Assembly (NCBI GenBank): GCA_009692685.1
Contig: SHYS01000007.1
Span: 34,733 to 98,732, forward strand
Reading direction: 5' to 3'
Source: Dehalococcoidia bacterium
GTDB taxonomy: Bacteria; Chloroflexota; Dehalococcoidia; UBA2979
DNA: 64,000 nucleotides
A program made the position numbers and the translations under genes. Below the pieces are notes generated by a model, which did no database searches, was not told the DNA's origin, and saw only the letters and a program-made list of their open reading frames with translations. Position 1 is the first letter of the stretch. Every line of letters starts with the position of its first letter. This document shows, in pieces, positions 43,040 to 52,885 of this stretch.

Positions 43040-43954
43040 TCAGGCGGCGCTGTCGCCCATCACCAGCGAGAGTACCGCTTGCTGCGCGAACATGCGGTTC
43101 TCCGCCTGGTCGAATACCACCGAACGCTCCGACTCGAGCATCTCGTCAGTGATCTCCTCGCCACGATGGGCCGGCAAGTCGTGCATGACCAGGGCGTTCG
43201 GTGCGTGGGCCATCAGCGCCGCGTTCACCTGGAAGCCCGCGAAGTGTTCGCGGCGCGCCGCCGCCTCCGACTCTTGCCCCATCGATGTCCACACGTCGGT
43301 GTAAACGACTGCACTCCCCTGTACTGCCTCCACTGGATCGGTCGTGAGGGTGATCGAGCCTCCACCCGGGAGCGCCCACGCCTGCACAACATCGGCCGCT
43401 GGCAGCTCGAATCCGGCAGGTGACGCGACCACCAGATCGATGCCCGCCAGCATCGACGCGTACGCGAGCGACCTGGCGACATTGTTGCCGTCACCGACGT
43501 AGGCCAGCCGCACCCCTCGCAGGCTGCCGAACTGCTCACGTAACGTCAGCAGGTCCGCCAGCGCCTGGCACGGGTGCTCCAGGTCCGAAAGCGCGTTTAT
43601 CACCGGCACGTCGGCCCAGCGCCCCAGCTCGACGACCGTTTCGTGGGCGAAGGTGCGCGCCGCGATGCCGTGCACCATCCGCGTCAGTACGCGGGCAACA
43701 TCGCGAACGGGCTCGCGATCGCCCATCTTCACCTGGTGGGCTTCGAGGTACACGGCGCGCCCGCCGAGGTTCGTCATCGCCACCTCGAATGAGACACGCG
43801 TCCTCAACGACGGCTTCTCGAAGATCAGCGCGAGCGTACGCCCGTTCAGTACCGGCGAAACGCCATCGCGCTTCATCGCGAGGGCGACATCCAGGATCTC
43901 CTCCAGCTCGCCCGGCGTCAGGTCAAGGATCGAGGTCAAGTCGCGCCCGTGCAC
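43040..43954 (-). CDS. argF: Ornithine carbamoyltransferase
   Basis: Forms citrulline from ornithine and carbamoyl phosphate in arginine synthesis. The 304-residue protein has the carbamoyl-phosphate motif EKPSLRTRVSFEVAM (family SxRTR) and the carbamoyl-binding HPCQALADLLTLRE. The ornithine-binding loop reads MHDLPAHRGEEITDE, where the usual HCLP cysteine is an aspartate. That change, with DVWTSMGQE (usually DVWxSMGxE), leaves ornithine the likeliest substrate. The GTG at 43954 has a GGAGAG site about 5 bases upstream. A TATACT-like -10 lies at 44024-44029. Confidence 0.9.
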   Translation of the reverse strand: MHGRDLTSILDLTPGELEEILDVALAMKRDGVSPVLNGRTLALIFEKPSLRTRVSFEVAMTNLGGRAVYLEAHQVKMGDREPVRDVARVLTRMVHGIAARTFAHETVVELGRWADVPVINALSDLEHPCQALADLLTLREQFGSLRGVRLAYVGDGNNVARSLAYASMLAGIDLVVASPAGFELPAADVVQAWALPGGGSITLTTDPVEAVQGSAVVYTDVWTSMGQESEAAARREHFAGFQVNAALMAHAPNALVMHDLPAHRGEEITDEMLESERSVVFDQAENRMFAQQAVLSLVMGDSAA

Positions 43955-44147
43955 GGCACTCTCCGGGGTTCGCCTCTGCGGTAGGGGCCCGTTCGTTCCA
44001 GCGGCAGCGCCGACTAGAGGTGCAGTATACGAGGCGCGGCCATCCCAGCGGCGGCGCGCTAGGCTGCCCTCCGGCGATGACGGCAGGGAGGCCGACGCTG
44101 TACGACACCGTGCGATCGAGGGCTGCTCCGCACCCCCGAGGGCTATC

Positions 44148-46328
44148 CTGCCGCCCTTCCCGCTGCTTACGGCGGCCTTCACCGGCGGTGTCGTAGCTGC
44201 AGCCACCCTCGACGGGCCGTAGTAGGCGACGACGCTCGTGCTGGCGGTGCTCGTCGCCGTGGCGGTGCTTGCGGCTGGCGTGGCGGGCGTGGCGCGCTAC
44301 CTCGAGGCCCGCGCAACTCCACCTCCAGCGCTCGCAAACGCGCGCGGCGCCCACCTCATCGAAGGCGTAGTGCGGGCGGATCCGACGACGCACGGACGCT
44401 TCGGTCGCCTCGATCTCGACGTGGACCACCTCGACGCGCGGCCCACGAGCGGTGGCGTCCGCATCTCGTTCGTCCTCGACAGCGCGCCACCACACGAGGA
44501 CGACCGGCTCGCCATCCGCTGCGAGATCGAGGCACCGCCAGAGGTCGAGGCCTGCGACTACCCGGCCTACCTCGCCGGCCGCGACATCTACGGCGTCGTC
44601 GGTTTCCCGGAGGATCTGCGCATACTCAACCGAAACGAGGGCTCCTCGATCACCCGGGCGCTCCGAGCGCTCCGTCGAGGCGCGATCAACCACATCGAGC
44701 GCTCGCTCCCGGAGCCCGAGTCGTCGCTCGCGGTCGGGATGCTCATCGGACGGCAAGGGAATCTCGCTCCTGATCTCGAGGCCGACTTCCGCTCCACAGG
44801 GACCTCGCACCTCGTGGTGGTTTCGGGACAGAACGTCGCGCTCGTCCTCAGCGTGCTCACGGCCGGCCTCGCAACGGTCGTCTCCCGCCGACGCGCGGCA
44901 CTGCTGGCGCTGGCAGCGCTCCCCGGTTACGTCGTCCTCGTTAGCGCCGAGCCGCCCATCGTGAGAGCGGTTGTGATGGCGGTGGGGTCGCCATCGGCAG
45001 CACAACCGGGCGGCGGGCGCCAAGATTGGCCTACCTCCTCTACGCCATCGCCGCCATGTTGCTTGTCAGACCGGCGCTCATCGACAGCGTCTCGTTTCAG
45101 CTCTCGGCTACGGCGACCGCTGGCGTCATCCTCCTCGCGTCACCGCTTCGCGACGCCGCGGGCCGCCTCCTCCGCCTCCGCGATCGGGGGCTGGCCTTCG
45201 CCCTCGTCGAGGTATGGGCGACCTCGTTGGCTGCACTGACGTTCGTGTTGCCCGTGCAGGTTGCGGTCTTCGAATCGTTGCCGCTGACCGCGATCCCGGA
45301 GAATGTCCTCGCGGCTCCCCTCTACCCCGCGATCCTCATCGTCGGTGCACTGGCGACAGTTGCGGGCGGTATCGATGCAGTCGCCGACTTGCTCTGGATC
45401 GCAGGTGCGGTCCTCCCTCGCCTGTTCGTGCTGCTCGTCTGTGCGCTCGGAAATATCGAAGCCGCCCGACTGGCGGTCCCGGAGCCCGTCGCCCTCGGGG
45501 CCGCGTGATACACGAGCCTCGCGATCGCGACCTCCTGGCTGCAACGCCGCAGCGCGCTCGTCCCGGTCTCGTTCCTCCTCATCTGGTGTAGGGCTGGCGG
45601 CGACGGCGCTGGCCCGACACGTTGCCGGCCCCTCGGTGACGGTCCTCGACGTCGTCCAGCGCCTCGCGATCCTCGTGCGCGGCAGCGATGGCGTCGCGCT
45701 AATCGATGCCGGCCCGCCGGACGGCTCGTCGCTGCGCGCGCTCCCTCGAGGCACCACGCGCACCATCGATGCCCTCATGGTCACCTACACCGACCTCGAC
45801 CACGCACGCGGAGCCACCGATGTGCAGCGCCGGCTCCGCGTGCGTCGCACCCTCGGCGCACACCCGCGTGCCGAGCCACTCAGGGCCGGTGACCACCTCG
45901 ATCTTGGACCGGAGACGTCCGTCGAGGTGATGGCGCCTCCGGCAGCCGGCTTCGTCGAACACGCCAGCGAGAACGACGGCTCGCTGCTGCTGCTGGTCGC
46001 CCTCGGCGAGCGCCGCGTGCTGCTCACCGCCGATATCGAGGCGAACGCCGAGCGCTGGCTACTCGGGGCCGGCCGCCTCGGACCGGCGGACGCCCTCGTG
46101 GTGCCACACCACGGTTCGCGTACCGCCTCGACGAAGAACTCCATCGAGGCGGTACGACCCTCGATCGCCGTGGTGTGGGCGGGCGCAGGCAACCAGTTCG
46201 GTCACCACAACCCGCAGGTCGTGGCGCGCTACGAGGCGCTGTGGACTCGCGTGCTCAACACGGCCAAGCATGGCTCGGTGACGCTACGGCTGCGCGCCGG
46301 GAACCTCGAGGTCCGCACTGCCCGCTGA
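44148..46328 (+). pseudogene. comEC: ComEC/Rec2-type competence DNA channel, broken in several places
   Basis: All parts of ComEC are recognisable but the gene cannot be read through. In order: N-terminal helices (LPPFPLLTAAFTGGVVAAA), two adjacent TAG codons at 44220-44225, then more helices, an OB domain (GVVRADPTTHGRFGRLDLDV) and AVGMLIGRQGNLAPDLEADF with FRSTGTSHLVVVSGQNVALV. A frameshift follows near 44985. The competence helices (YLLYAIAAMLLVRPALIDSV) lead to an in-frame TGA at 45506, and another shift near 45588. The beta-lactamase-like domain closes it (VTYTDLDHARGATDVQ, LTADIEANAER, VVPHHGSRTA). It cannot make a full DNA channel if the sequence is right. Confidence 0.85.
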
Positions 46329-46709
46329 GGGCATGTGCACCAGCGCCAGTAGCGCCGCTGCCTCGCTCGATGGGTTCGAGGGTGACCAGCCCCCGACGCT
46401 ACCTCGACCGACGCCGAGCGATTCGAGACGCACGGTATCGCCGGGATGAAGGAGCACCTCGGTGCCGTCGGACACTTTCAGCAGCACGTTCCCCTCGAGG
46501 ACCACGGCGAGACCGGAGTTCGTGCGGTGCAGCGGCGGATTGAGTCCGGGCGCGATGCGGAGCAGCGCCACCCGCTTCGCGTCGCCCAGTACTGCCCCAC
46601 CGAGACCTTTGAACGGCCCCGGCCCGTTCTCATAGGCAACGGCGTCGGCAGGCCATGCCTCCAGGTGGGTGTGGCCGTCAGCGCTGGCGTAAATCCGGTA
46701 GATCGGCAT
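46284..46709 (-). CDS. Cupin-fold protein
   Basis: A 141-residue single-domain cupin. The two cupin motifs are approximated by APGLNPPLHRTNSGLAVVLE (first, one histidine) and LLHPGDTVRLESLGVGR (second). The metal-binding residues are only partly conserved, so it may not bind metal. It begins PIYRIYASADGHTHLEAW, seen in small cupins of unknown role. The gene's 3' end overlaps the 3' end of the comEC remnant by 45 bases, tail to tail. Confidence 0.75.
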   Translation of the reverse strand: MPIYRIYASADGHTHLEAWPADAVAYENGPGPFKGLGGAVLGDAKRVALLRIAPGLNPPLHRTNSGLAVVLEGNVLLKVSDGTEVLLHPGDTVRLESLGVGRGSVGGWSPSNPSSEAAALLALVHMPSAGSADLEVPGAQP

Positions 46710-46833
46710 CGTGCGCTCAGGGTAGGGCTCGCCGCTCCACGCCTTCAACGCGCGCGTGTCGAGACGCACCCGCCTCGGTGCTACGCTGCGTCTCTCACCA
46801 CCTTGGCTGGATTCGGATGGAAGCGGGGCATTA

Positions 46834-47577
46834 ATGTACGAGCGCGCCCACGGTCGCTCGGTGGACGCCCTGCGCTCGGTCAACATCGAGATGGGTTACC
46901 TGCGCCACGCCGAGGGCTCCGCGTTGATCTCGTTCGGCGACACCCGCGTCCTCTGCGCTGCCTCCGTCGAGACGCGCGTACCGGGCTTCCTCCGCGGCAC
47001 CGGCTCCGGCTGGGTAACCGCCGAGTACGGCATGCTGCCTCGAGCCACGCACACCCGCAGCGACCGCGAGGCGGCGCGCGGACGCCAGGGCGGCCGCACC
47101 ATGGAGATCCAGCGCCTCATCGGCCGCAGCCTGCGCGCCGCGGTCGACCTCAAGAAGCTCGGTGAGCAGACCATCACCATCGACTGCGACGTGATCCAGG
47201 CCGATGGCGGCACGCGCACGGCCGCCATCACCGGCGGCTGGCTTGCCCTCTCCATGGCCATCGAGGTGATGCAACGCAAAGGACTGATGCCTACGTCGCC
47301 CGTAACCACCCAGGTCGCCGCGATCTCGGTGGGGATCCTCGAACAGACCCAGCTCCTCGACCTCGAGTACACCGAAGACTCGGTGGCTGGCGTCGACGCG
47401 AACGTCGTCCTGCTTGGTACGGGCCAACTGGTCGAGGTGCAGGGCACAGCCGAAGGCGAGGCCTTTACCCGTCGCGACCTCGATGGCCTGCTCGACCTCG
47501 CCGAGCGCGGCATCAAGATCCTCTTCGAGGAGCAGCGCGCCGCCATCGGCGCCTGGCGTGAGCGCGTCCGCGCCTAG
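46834..47577 (+). CDS. rph: Ribonuclease PH
   Basis: A 3' exoribonuclease that trims tRNA tails with phosphate. The 247-residue protein has the family core: [40 protein letters not shown] (substrate and phosphate-binding arginines), [59 protein letters not shown] and [12 protein letters not shown]. The ATG at 46834 lies just after an AGCGGGGC stretch and matches the family N-terminus. It is divergent from the cupin gene. Confidence 0.96.
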   Translation: MYERAHGRSVDALRSVNIEMGYLRHAEGSALISFGDTRVLCAASVETRVPGFLRGTGSGWVTAEYGMLPRATHTRSDREAARGRQGGRTMEIQRLIGRSLRAAVDLKKLGEQTITIDCDVIQADGGTRTAAITGGWLALSMAIEVMQRKGLMPTSPVTTQVAAISVGILEQTQLLDLEYTEDSVAGVDANVVLLGTGQLVEVQGTAEGEAFTRRDLDGLLDLAERGIKILFEEQRAAIGAWRERVRA

Positions 47578-47668
47578 CAGGGCGAACCAACCTGCTACCC
47601 TGCCCGCCGAGGAGCCCCACGTGCAGATTGACCACATCCCCCGTTAGGTTCGAGGTCCACCGCTCCCG

Positions 47669-47691
47669 GTGACGTGTCACCTAATCAGGTG
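47669..47691. promoter_or_regulatory. Overlapping inverted repeats upstream of the MFS gene
   Basis: GTGAC-GT-GTCAC (47669-47680) and CACCT-AATC-AGGTG (47678-47691) overlap by three bases, about 75 bases before the MFS start. Their symmetry suggests an operator. Nothing shows which regulator would bind. Confidence 0.35.
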
Positions 47692-47762
47692 ATCAGGATG
47701 GCTCACGCCTCGGCCGATCCGTAGCTGGCCACGCCCGACCACGGAAGTCACGGGAGATCACG

Positions 47763-48965
47763 ATGTCTCTACCCTCGCCTGAGGCTCACCACGGTGAGCC
47801 CGTGTCGCGTCGCGCGACCGTCCTCGCCCTCTTCGCACGCTTCACGGACGAGCTCCTCTTCGGCGCCGCCGACGTGCTCATGCCGACCATCCGCAGCGGT
47901 CTCGGCCTGTCTTACGCGCAGGTGGGCGCGCTCAAGCTCGCCCTCGATTACGTCGCGTACGTCGTCGACCCGCTGCTCTCGCTCCTGATCGACGCGTGGC
48001 GACGGCGCTGGCTGCTCGCGGGCGGCGCGCTCCTTGTCGGCGTAGCCACAGCGCTCGTCGGCCTGGCGCCGACGTTCCTCGTGCTGCTCGTCGCTTTCGC
48101 CCTCTACGGGATTGGCGCGGGCCCGCTCGCGTACACCGCCGACGTCATCCTCGTCGAGTCGCCCTCCGAGGACCCTCGGCGGATCTTCGCCCGCGCGACC
48201 GCCCTCGATACCTTCGGTGCGCTCCTCGGACCGGCGCTGGTCGCGGCGTGGTTGTGGGCCGGCCTCGAATGGCGCTGGCTGATGGTCAGCCTCGGGTCTG
48301 GCTCGCTCGTCTATGCCGCGGCGCTCGCGAGGACGGCGTTTCCGGACGCGAGGCACGCGCGTACCTCGGAAGGCCTGTTGAGACACCTCCGCCAGAACCT
48401 CGGTGCGGTACTCGTGGACCGCGAGGCGGTCACCTGGCTCGTCTGCCTGCGCATCTTCTACGTCTTCGAGGCGCCGACGGCCTACCGGAGCATCTGGCTC
48501 GTCGACGAAGCGGGTATGAGCCAGCAACTGGTCGGCATCTACGTTGCGTTCGTGACGGCGTGCTCACTCGCGGGCGTGCTCACCCTCGAACGCTGGCTGT
48601 CGCACGTTGCTCCGAGGCGGCTCCTCCTCGCGAACACGGCGGCGTTGCTGGTGCTGTTCCCGCTCTGGTTCCAGCTACCGGGCATCGCCGCGCGCTTCCT
48701 CGTAGGTGCGCCGCTCGCCTTCCTGTTCGCCATGATCTGGCCGATCGCGCGCGGCGCCTCGCTGACGACGGCATCCGCGCGGCCGGGCGCGGTCACTGCC
48801 GTCAATTCACTCACCGGAGTCTTGCCGGTCACGTTCGCCATCGGGCTGCTCGCAGAACGGGTGGGGCTCACGGCGGCGAGCCTCGGCGTGCACTTCGTGG
48901 CGGGGATGACGTTGCTGCTCATGGCCTGGCGCTGGCTCCCCCGCGAGGCGCGAGCGCCATCCTAG
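47763..48965 (+). CDS. Major facilitator superfamily transporter
   Basis: A 400-residue, about 12-helix inner-membrane transporter. The N-terminal half has RATVLALFARFTDELLFGAA, VGALKLALDYVAYVVDPLLS and the loop LLIDAWRRRWLL in the position of the MFS signature (GxLaDrxGrr, altered here). The central loop is short. The second half contains GIYVAFVTACSLAGVLTLE and ends in ATTL-like helices. The substrate is unknown. The ATG follows GGGAG. Confidence 0.85.
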   Translation: MSLPSPEAHHGEPVSRRATVLALFARFTDELLFGAADVLMPTIRSGLGLSYAQVGALKLALDYVAYVVDPLLSLLIDAWRRRWLLAGGALLVGVATALVGLAPTFLVLLVAFALYGIGAGPLAYTADVILVESPSEDPRRIFARATALDTFGALLGPALVAAWLWAGLEWRWLMVSLGSGSLVYAAALARTAFPDARHARTSEGLLRHLRQNLGAVLVDREAVTWLVCLRIFYVFEAPTAYRSIWLVDEAGMSQQLVGIYVAFVTACSLAGVLTLERWLSHVAPRRLLLANTAALLVLFPLWFQLPGIAARFLVGAPLAFLFAMIWPIARGASLTTASARPGAVTAVNSLTGVLPVTFAIGLLAERVGLTAASLGVHFVAGMTLLLMAWRWLPREARAPS

Positions 48966-48989
48966 ATCAGCTCGACATGACTCCCTCGG

Positions 48990-49313
48990 CTAGGCGTACT
49001 CGCCGAGGAACGAGCCACCGAGGATGTGCACGTGCGCGTGGTCCTGCGACTGCATCCCGTCGTAGCCGGAGTTCGAAAGCAGGCGGAAGCCCCCAGGGCA
49101 CTGCGCCTGCGCCACGCGCACGGCCAGCTCGCCGACATTGCCCATGTCCGACCAGAGTTCTGCCTGACTCAGGTGCCGCTTCGGGATCGCCAGCAGCATG
49201 ATCGGCACCCAGCGCAGGCGGTTGCGAAAGACCATCACGTCCTCGGTCTCCGCGATGATATCGGCGGGTTCGCGGTGCGCCGCGATTTCACAGAAGACGC
49301 AGTAGCGGACCAT
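48990..49313 (-). CDS. HIT-family (histidine triad) protein
   Basis: A 107-residue nucleotide-binding protein. It begins with the zinc-like pair CVFC and ends with the histidine triad HAHVHILGGSFL (HxHxH). The central part (VFRNRLRWVPIMLLAIPKRH) matches the HIT strand-helix core. Such proteins hydrolyse nucleoside phosphoramidates or related compounds. A longer start at 49361 would add 16 residues; the ATG at 49313 places CxxC at the usual N-terminal position. Confidence 0.92.
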   Translation of the reverse strand: MVRYCVFCEIAAHREPADIIAETEDVMVFRNRLRWVPIMLLAIPKRHLSQAELWSDMGNVGELAVRVAQAQCPGGFRLLSNSGYDGMQSQDHAHVHILGGSFLGEYA

Positions 49314-49460
49314 CGAGCCTCGATTCGCGGGTCGCCGCTTGCACGGGGGCTGGTGGGGCACCTCGGCGGAGCTCGGCTGAAGCGCAGTCTACCGGTAGAC
49401 TGAGTTCACCTCCACGCCGCTCGGCATAACGACCACACGAGGCAGCACAGGAGCCCCGCC

Positions 49461-50741
49461 ATCACCGAGATTTACCCCTTCCGCGGCCTGCGCTACGACC
49501 ACTCGAAGGTGCGCGGCGACGATGTGCTCGCCCCTCCCTTCGATGTGGTCAGTGAGGACGAGGTCCGCGCCCTCCACGAACGCTCCCCCTACAACGTGGC
49601 CCACATCGAGTCCAGCCGCGGCCCCGCCGAGAAGCGCTTCGCGGGTGCCGCGCGCGCCCTGCAAGAGTGGCAGGCGGCGGGCGTGCTGCGCCGCGACGAG
49701 CTGCCCTCGTACTACGCCTACGAGCAGCGCTTCTCGGTGCAGGGCGCCATGCGCACCCGTCGAGGATTCTTCGCGCGCGTCCGCCTGCACCCGCCCGAGG
49801 ACGGCATCATCCGTCCTCATGAAAGCACGATGCTCGGGCCCCGCGAGGAGCGGCTCGCGCTGATGCGCGCCACCAACGCCAACGTCAGCCCCGTCTTCGG
49901 GATGTTCCGCGACCCCTCGAAGGTCGCCACGGGCGTCCTCACCTCGGCGGCGGCCCGCAAGCCGGAGTTCGAGGCGACCGACCTCAAGGGCGACCGCCAC
50001 CGCCTCTGGGTGCTCAGCGCGCAACCCGAAGTCGAGGCGCTGACCGCGACGCTCGCCGCATCCGACATCACCATCGCCGACGGCCACCATCGCTACGCCA
50101 CCGCCCTCGCCTACCACGCCGAGCGCGGCGACGAGGCGAGTGGCTCCATCATGATGGGGCTCGTCGCGCAGGACGACGCCGGCCTTGCGATCCTGCCGAT
50201 CCACCGCCTCGTAAAGCTCTACGAACGCCCTCGTGACCTCCTCGAGCGGCTGTCCGAGTTCTTCGTCCTCGACGACATCACGCCCAAATCGTGGGATGGC
50301 ACGGCGATCCATCGATTGTGGGGTCGCGTGCAGGCCAACGCCGTGGGCCTGCCCACCTTCGGCATGCTGGGCGCCGAGGAGCAGCACCTCCACGTCCTGA
50401 CGGCGCGCTCTCACGACGCCATCGACCGCGCAATGCCGCCGAGCTGGTCGCCCGCCTCGCGCGGCCTCGACGTCTCAGTACTCACCGAGACGATCCTCAA
50501 GCCGGTACTGGGGCTCACAGAGACCGACCTCGAGTCAGGTGACCGCGTGCGCTACACGGAGGAAGTCGACGAGGCGTGGCGCCTCACCGAGACGGGGCAC
50601 AACGTGCTCGGATTCCTCGTCAACCCCACCCGCGTCGAGCAGGTGCTCGCCGTCGCCGACGCGGGCGAGGTGATGCCTCGTAAGACGACGTTCTTCTACA
50701 CGAAGCTCGGTACAGGGCTGGTGCTCAACCTGCTCGACTGA
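49461..50741 (+). CDS. DUF1015 family protein, apparently with a non-AUG start
   Basis: A protein of 426 residues if read from ATC at 49461. The conserved N-terminus EIYPFRGLRYDHSKV and VLAPPFDVVSEDEVRAL of DUF1015 lies upstream of the first usual start codon (GTG, 49509). No ATG, GTG or TTG occurs between that GTG and the in-frame TGA at 49401. A good AGGAG site (49449-49453) is 7 bases before ATC. Other family features are GRHHRYATAL-like ADGHHRYATALAYH and MPRKTTFFYTKLGTGLVLNL near the end. The function is unknown (a phosphatase or kinase role has been suggested for relatives). Confidence 0.85.
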   Translation: MTEIYPFRGLRYDHSKVRGDDVLAPPFDVVSEDEVRALHERSPYNVAHIESSRGPAEKRFAGAARALQEWQAAGVLRRDELPSYYAYEQRFSVQGAMRTRRGFFARVRLHPPEDGIIRPHESTMLGPREERLALMRATNANVSPVFGMFRDPSKVATGVLTSAAARKPEFEATDLKGDRHRLWVLSAQPEVEALTATLAASDITIADGHHRYATALAYHAERGDEASGSIMMGLVAQDDAGLAILPIHRLVKLYERPRDLLERLSEFFVLDDITPKSWDGTAIHRLWGRVQANAVGLPTFGMLGAEEQHLHVLTARSHDAIDRAMPPSWSPASRGLDVSVLTETILKPVLGLTETDLESGDRVRYTEEVDEAWRLTETGHNVLGFLVNPTRVEQVLAVADAGEVMPRKTTFFYTKLGTGLVLNLLD

Positions 50742-50752
50742 GGGGAAGCCGA

Positions 50753-51135
50753 GTGACGGCGCTTCTAGTACCCGTGAAATACCTAGCGCTGGCCGGATTC
50801 CTCACCAGCTTGATCGTTCACGCCGCGACGTGGTTCGGAATCAGCGGCCTGTTCGGGGTCGAGCCATGATTCTTGCACATCGGTATCTTCGTTGTCTGGC
50901 TGCCGACGATTCTCGTCGCGTACCCGCTGACGCGCGACTTCCGGCAGCGAGACTTCTGGAATGCTGCACTCCGTTGGTGTCCGCCGTGGATGGTGAAGGC
51001 GTTCTTCGGTCTATTCGCTTACGTCATGATAAATTTCCTGATCTTCATTGTGACAGCGGATTCTCAGGCCACTGGCTGTTGTTCTACTACACGAGCTTCG
51101 CAGTCATGTCCTCGGCGATCGAGGTAAGGAAGTAG
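50753..51135 (+). pseudogene. Membrane protein of unknown function, broken by an in-frame TGA and a frameshift
   Basis: A GTG start with AGGGGA upstream begins TALLVPVKYLALAGFLTSLI and AATWFGISGLFGVEP. TGA at 50867-50869 interrupts where W would fit. The frame continues with FLHIGIFVVWLPTILVAYPL and MVKAFFGLFAYVMINFLIF. A shift near 51055 leads to DSGFSGHWLLFYYTSFAVMS ending SAIEVRK. The parts form about four hydrophobic helices. The SGHW motif with a following helix is reminiscent of a small conserved membrane family, but I cannot name it. Confidence 0.6.
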
Positions 51136-51252
51136 GACTCTGCGCGCCGTTGCAGCAGCGGACACCCACTTAGCCCGGCACAAAGCTTCTGCGGAATCTG
51201 CGGCGAGGATCTCGGGGCAATCTTTCCGTGAACGACGAAGCCCGGTCTGTGG

Positions 51253-52854
51253 CTAGTCCAGCCCGAGGTCAAGGAGGCGCGCCGAGAAGACGTTCGGCAG
51301 GCCGGAGACGGCGGCCGATTCCGCCTCGGTGAGCGGGCGGTTGATGCCCAGGACCATTAGCGCGCGGTTCTCGACGTTCGAGGCCGACACGCTCATGTAG
51401 TTCACGTTCACGTCCCACTGCCCGAGGAGCGTGCCCACCTGGCCGACCATGCCGGGGCGGTCCACGTTCTCCACCGCGAGCGCGTACGGCGCGCTGCCGG
51501 CGGAGATCTCGATGCCCTCGAAGCCCGCGACGGAGACGGCGCTCGCACCCGCCGAGGTGTGCGTCGCAGCCACGGTCACGGCGTGCGGTCCGCCATCCAT
51601 GCTGTACACAGTCACGCTGACGAGGTTCGAGTACGGCGGCCTCGCGAGGCCACGGTCCTCATCCAGACGGATGCCGTGCTGCTCCGCCACGCGAGCCGCG
51701 TTGACGATCGAGAGCTTCTCCTCGGTGGCGCCACGGAGAATGCCGGCGATCACGGCCGCTTGCAGCGGCGAGGTCTCGTGGTTGGCGATCTCACCGAGGT
51801 AGGTGAGCACGGCGCGCTCAACGCGCCCCGGCGCGAGCTGGCGCGCGAGGCTCGCAGCCAGCTGCGCCGCATCGATATAGGGGCCGATCACGGCCATCGT
51901 CTCGGGATCGACGGCGGCGACGTTGACGGCGAAGCGTGCGGGACGGCCGTCGAGAACGTCGATGATCTGTTCGGCGGTGTCGATGGCGGCACGCGTCTGC
52001 GCTTCAGCGGTGGAGGCAGCGAGGTGTGGCGTTACTACAATCCGGTCGGACGTTGTCAGGATGTTGCCGACGGCCGGCTCCACCGTGAACACATCGATGG
52101 CGGCCCCGGCGATCGTGCCCGCCTCGACGGCGTCGTACAGCTCCTGCTCGTTCACCAGCGCGCCGCGCGCGCAGTTCACGAGGTACGCGGTTGGCTTCAT
52201 CTTCGCGAACTGCGCCGCGCCGAGCAGCCCTCGACTCGCCTCGTTGAGCGTGGTGTGGATCGTGACCACGTCGGACTGCGCCAGCAGCTCGTCTATCTCG
52301 ACGGTCTCAACACCGAGGGCGCTCGCGCGCTCGCGCGTCACAAACGGGTCGAAGGCGAGGATGCGCATGTCGAAGGATCGAGCGCGGCGCGCCACCTCCG
52401 TGCCGATGCGTCCGAGCCCGATGATTCCCAGCGTGCGCCCTTGCAGCTCGAGGCCCATCAGGCTAGATCGCTCCCAGCGGCCGCCTCGCAGCGAAGTGTC
52501 ACCTCGAGGGATGTGGCGCGCGAAGGCGAGCATCATCGCCATCGTGTGCTCGGCGGTCGAAATCGTGTTCGCGAGGGGTGCGTTCACCACGGTGACGCCG
52601 AACTCGGTGGCAGCGTCCACATCGATGTTGTCGACGCCGACGCCCGCGCGGCCGATGACCACGAGGTTGGCGCCCGCCTCGATGACACGGCGCGTCACCT
52701 GCGCCTGACTGCGCACGACCAGCGCATCGACGTGCGCGACGGCGGCCACGAGATCATCCTCGGACATGCCGGTGCGGATTTCGACATCATGCCGCCCTCG
52801 AAGGAGGTCGAGGCCTTCCTCGGAAAGCTCGTCCGCGACGAGAATTCGTGGCAT
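51253..52854 (-). CDS. serA: D-3-phosphoglycerate dehydrogenase
   Basis: First enzyme of the phosphoserine pathway, 533 residues, long form. Substrate and NAD domains: LVVIGRAGVGVDNIDVDAAT, the Rossmann motif TLGIIGLGRIGTEVARRARS, VNCARGALVNEQEL (catalytic arginine), and the HxxG region as TPHLAASTAEAQTRAA. The C-terminal part has the intervening domain and an ACT domain (ALAVENVDRPGMVGQVGTLL and ALMVLGINRPLTE) for serine feedback or regulation. It is followed downstream in the operon order by an AGT-type aminotransferase upstream at 52886-53971. Confidence 0.95.
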   Translation of the reverse strand: MPRILVADELSEEGLDLLRGRHDVEIRTGMSEDDLVAAVAHVDALVVRSQAQVTRRVIEAGANLVVIGRAGVGVDNIDVDAATEFGVTVVNAPLANTISTAEHTMAMMLAFARHIPRGDTSLRGGRWERSSLMGLELQGRTLGIIGLGRIGTEVARRARSFDMRILAFDPFVTRERASALGVETVEIDELLAQSDVVTIHTTLNEASRGLLGAAQFAKMKPTAYLVNCARGALVNEQELYDAVEAGTIAGAAIDVFTVEPAVGNILTTSDRIVVTPHLAASTAEAQTRAAIDTAEQIIDVLDGRPARFAVNVAAVDPETMAVIGPYIDAAQLAASLARQLAPGRVERAVLTYLGEIANHETSPLQAAVIAGILRGATEEKLSIVNAARVAEQHGIRLDEDRGLARPPYSNLVSVTVYSMDGGPHAVTVAATHTSAGASAVSVAGFEGIEISAGSAPYALAVENVDRPGMVGQVGTLLGQWDVNVNYMSVSASNVENRALMVLGINRPLTEAESAAVSGLPNVFSARLLDLGLD

Positions 52855-52885
52855 CGCGTGAGCCTCCCCGGGCCTGCTGACCTCG

